This document shows positions 5,207 through 5,210 of a stretch of 5,210 bases of DNA, one piece after another. The stretch is from Candidatus Latescibacterota bacterium (GTDB lineage Bacteria; Krumholzibacteriota; Krumholzibacteriia; WVZY01; JAKEHA01). Below the pieces are notes generated by a model that saw nothing but the letters and a program-made list of their open reading frames with translations, made no database searches and had not been told where the DNA came from. Position 1 is the stretch's first letter. Each line of letters opens with the position of its first letter. The stretch spans positions 1 to 5,210 of the forward strand of contig JAKEHA010000129.1 in NCBI GenBank assembly GCA_022615275.1, given 5' to 3'. The position numbers and the translations under genes were made by a program.

Positions 5207-5210
5207 CCCC

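Overview
The window holds five protein genes, all on the + strand and GC-rich: the 3' end of tilS, then hpt, ftsH, folP, a small secreted dockerin-like gene, and cdaA (dacA). Four are housekeeping genes recognised with confidence from their motifs. tilS-hpt-ftsH and ftsH-folP-cdaA are both gene orders known from many bacteria. The small gene at 3989-4324 is the non-core element.

Organism: the high GC, the diderm-like housekeeping order and a two-repeat dockerin on a secreted protein fit an uncultivated or little-studied GC-rich bacterium. A Candidatus Eisenbacteria-like or other FCB-adjacent lineage is my best guess, with Planctomycetota or Deltaproteobacteria-type groups as alternatives. This is inference from gene content only. 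Nothing in the window (no rRNA, no tRNA) fixes the taxonomy.

Layout: tilS ends at 258 and hpt starts inside its stop codon (GTGA overlap). hpt is followed 13 bases later by ftsH, so these three look like one transcript. ftsH ends in a textbook intrinsic terminator (stem 2877-2901, six Ts at 2903-2908) whose stem begins at the last base of the ftsH stop codon and whose T run is only two bases from the first folP ATG (2911). folP ends inside a near-consensus sigma70 promoter (TTGACA, 17 bases, TACACT; 3813-3841). That promoter would drive the dockerin-like gene through a leader of about 140 bases containing repeats and hairpins. The 108 bases between that gene and cdaA contain a GC hairpin flanked by an 8-base direct repeat and a weaker promoter-like pair. 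The last 37 bases of the window, at the end of cdaA, form a strong G-quadruplex-type G-run array.

How the genes work together: TilS makes the lysidine of tRNA-Ile(CAU), Hpt salvages purines, FtsH degrades membrane and regulatory proteins, FolP makes dihydropteroate for folate, and CdaA makes the second messenger c-di-AMP. They are neighbours by conserved order rather than steps of one pathway. The dockerin-like protein has a signal peptide and almost nothing but two calcium-loop repeats. It appears to be an independently transcribed accessory gene set between folP and cdaA, and it is the most unusual item here.
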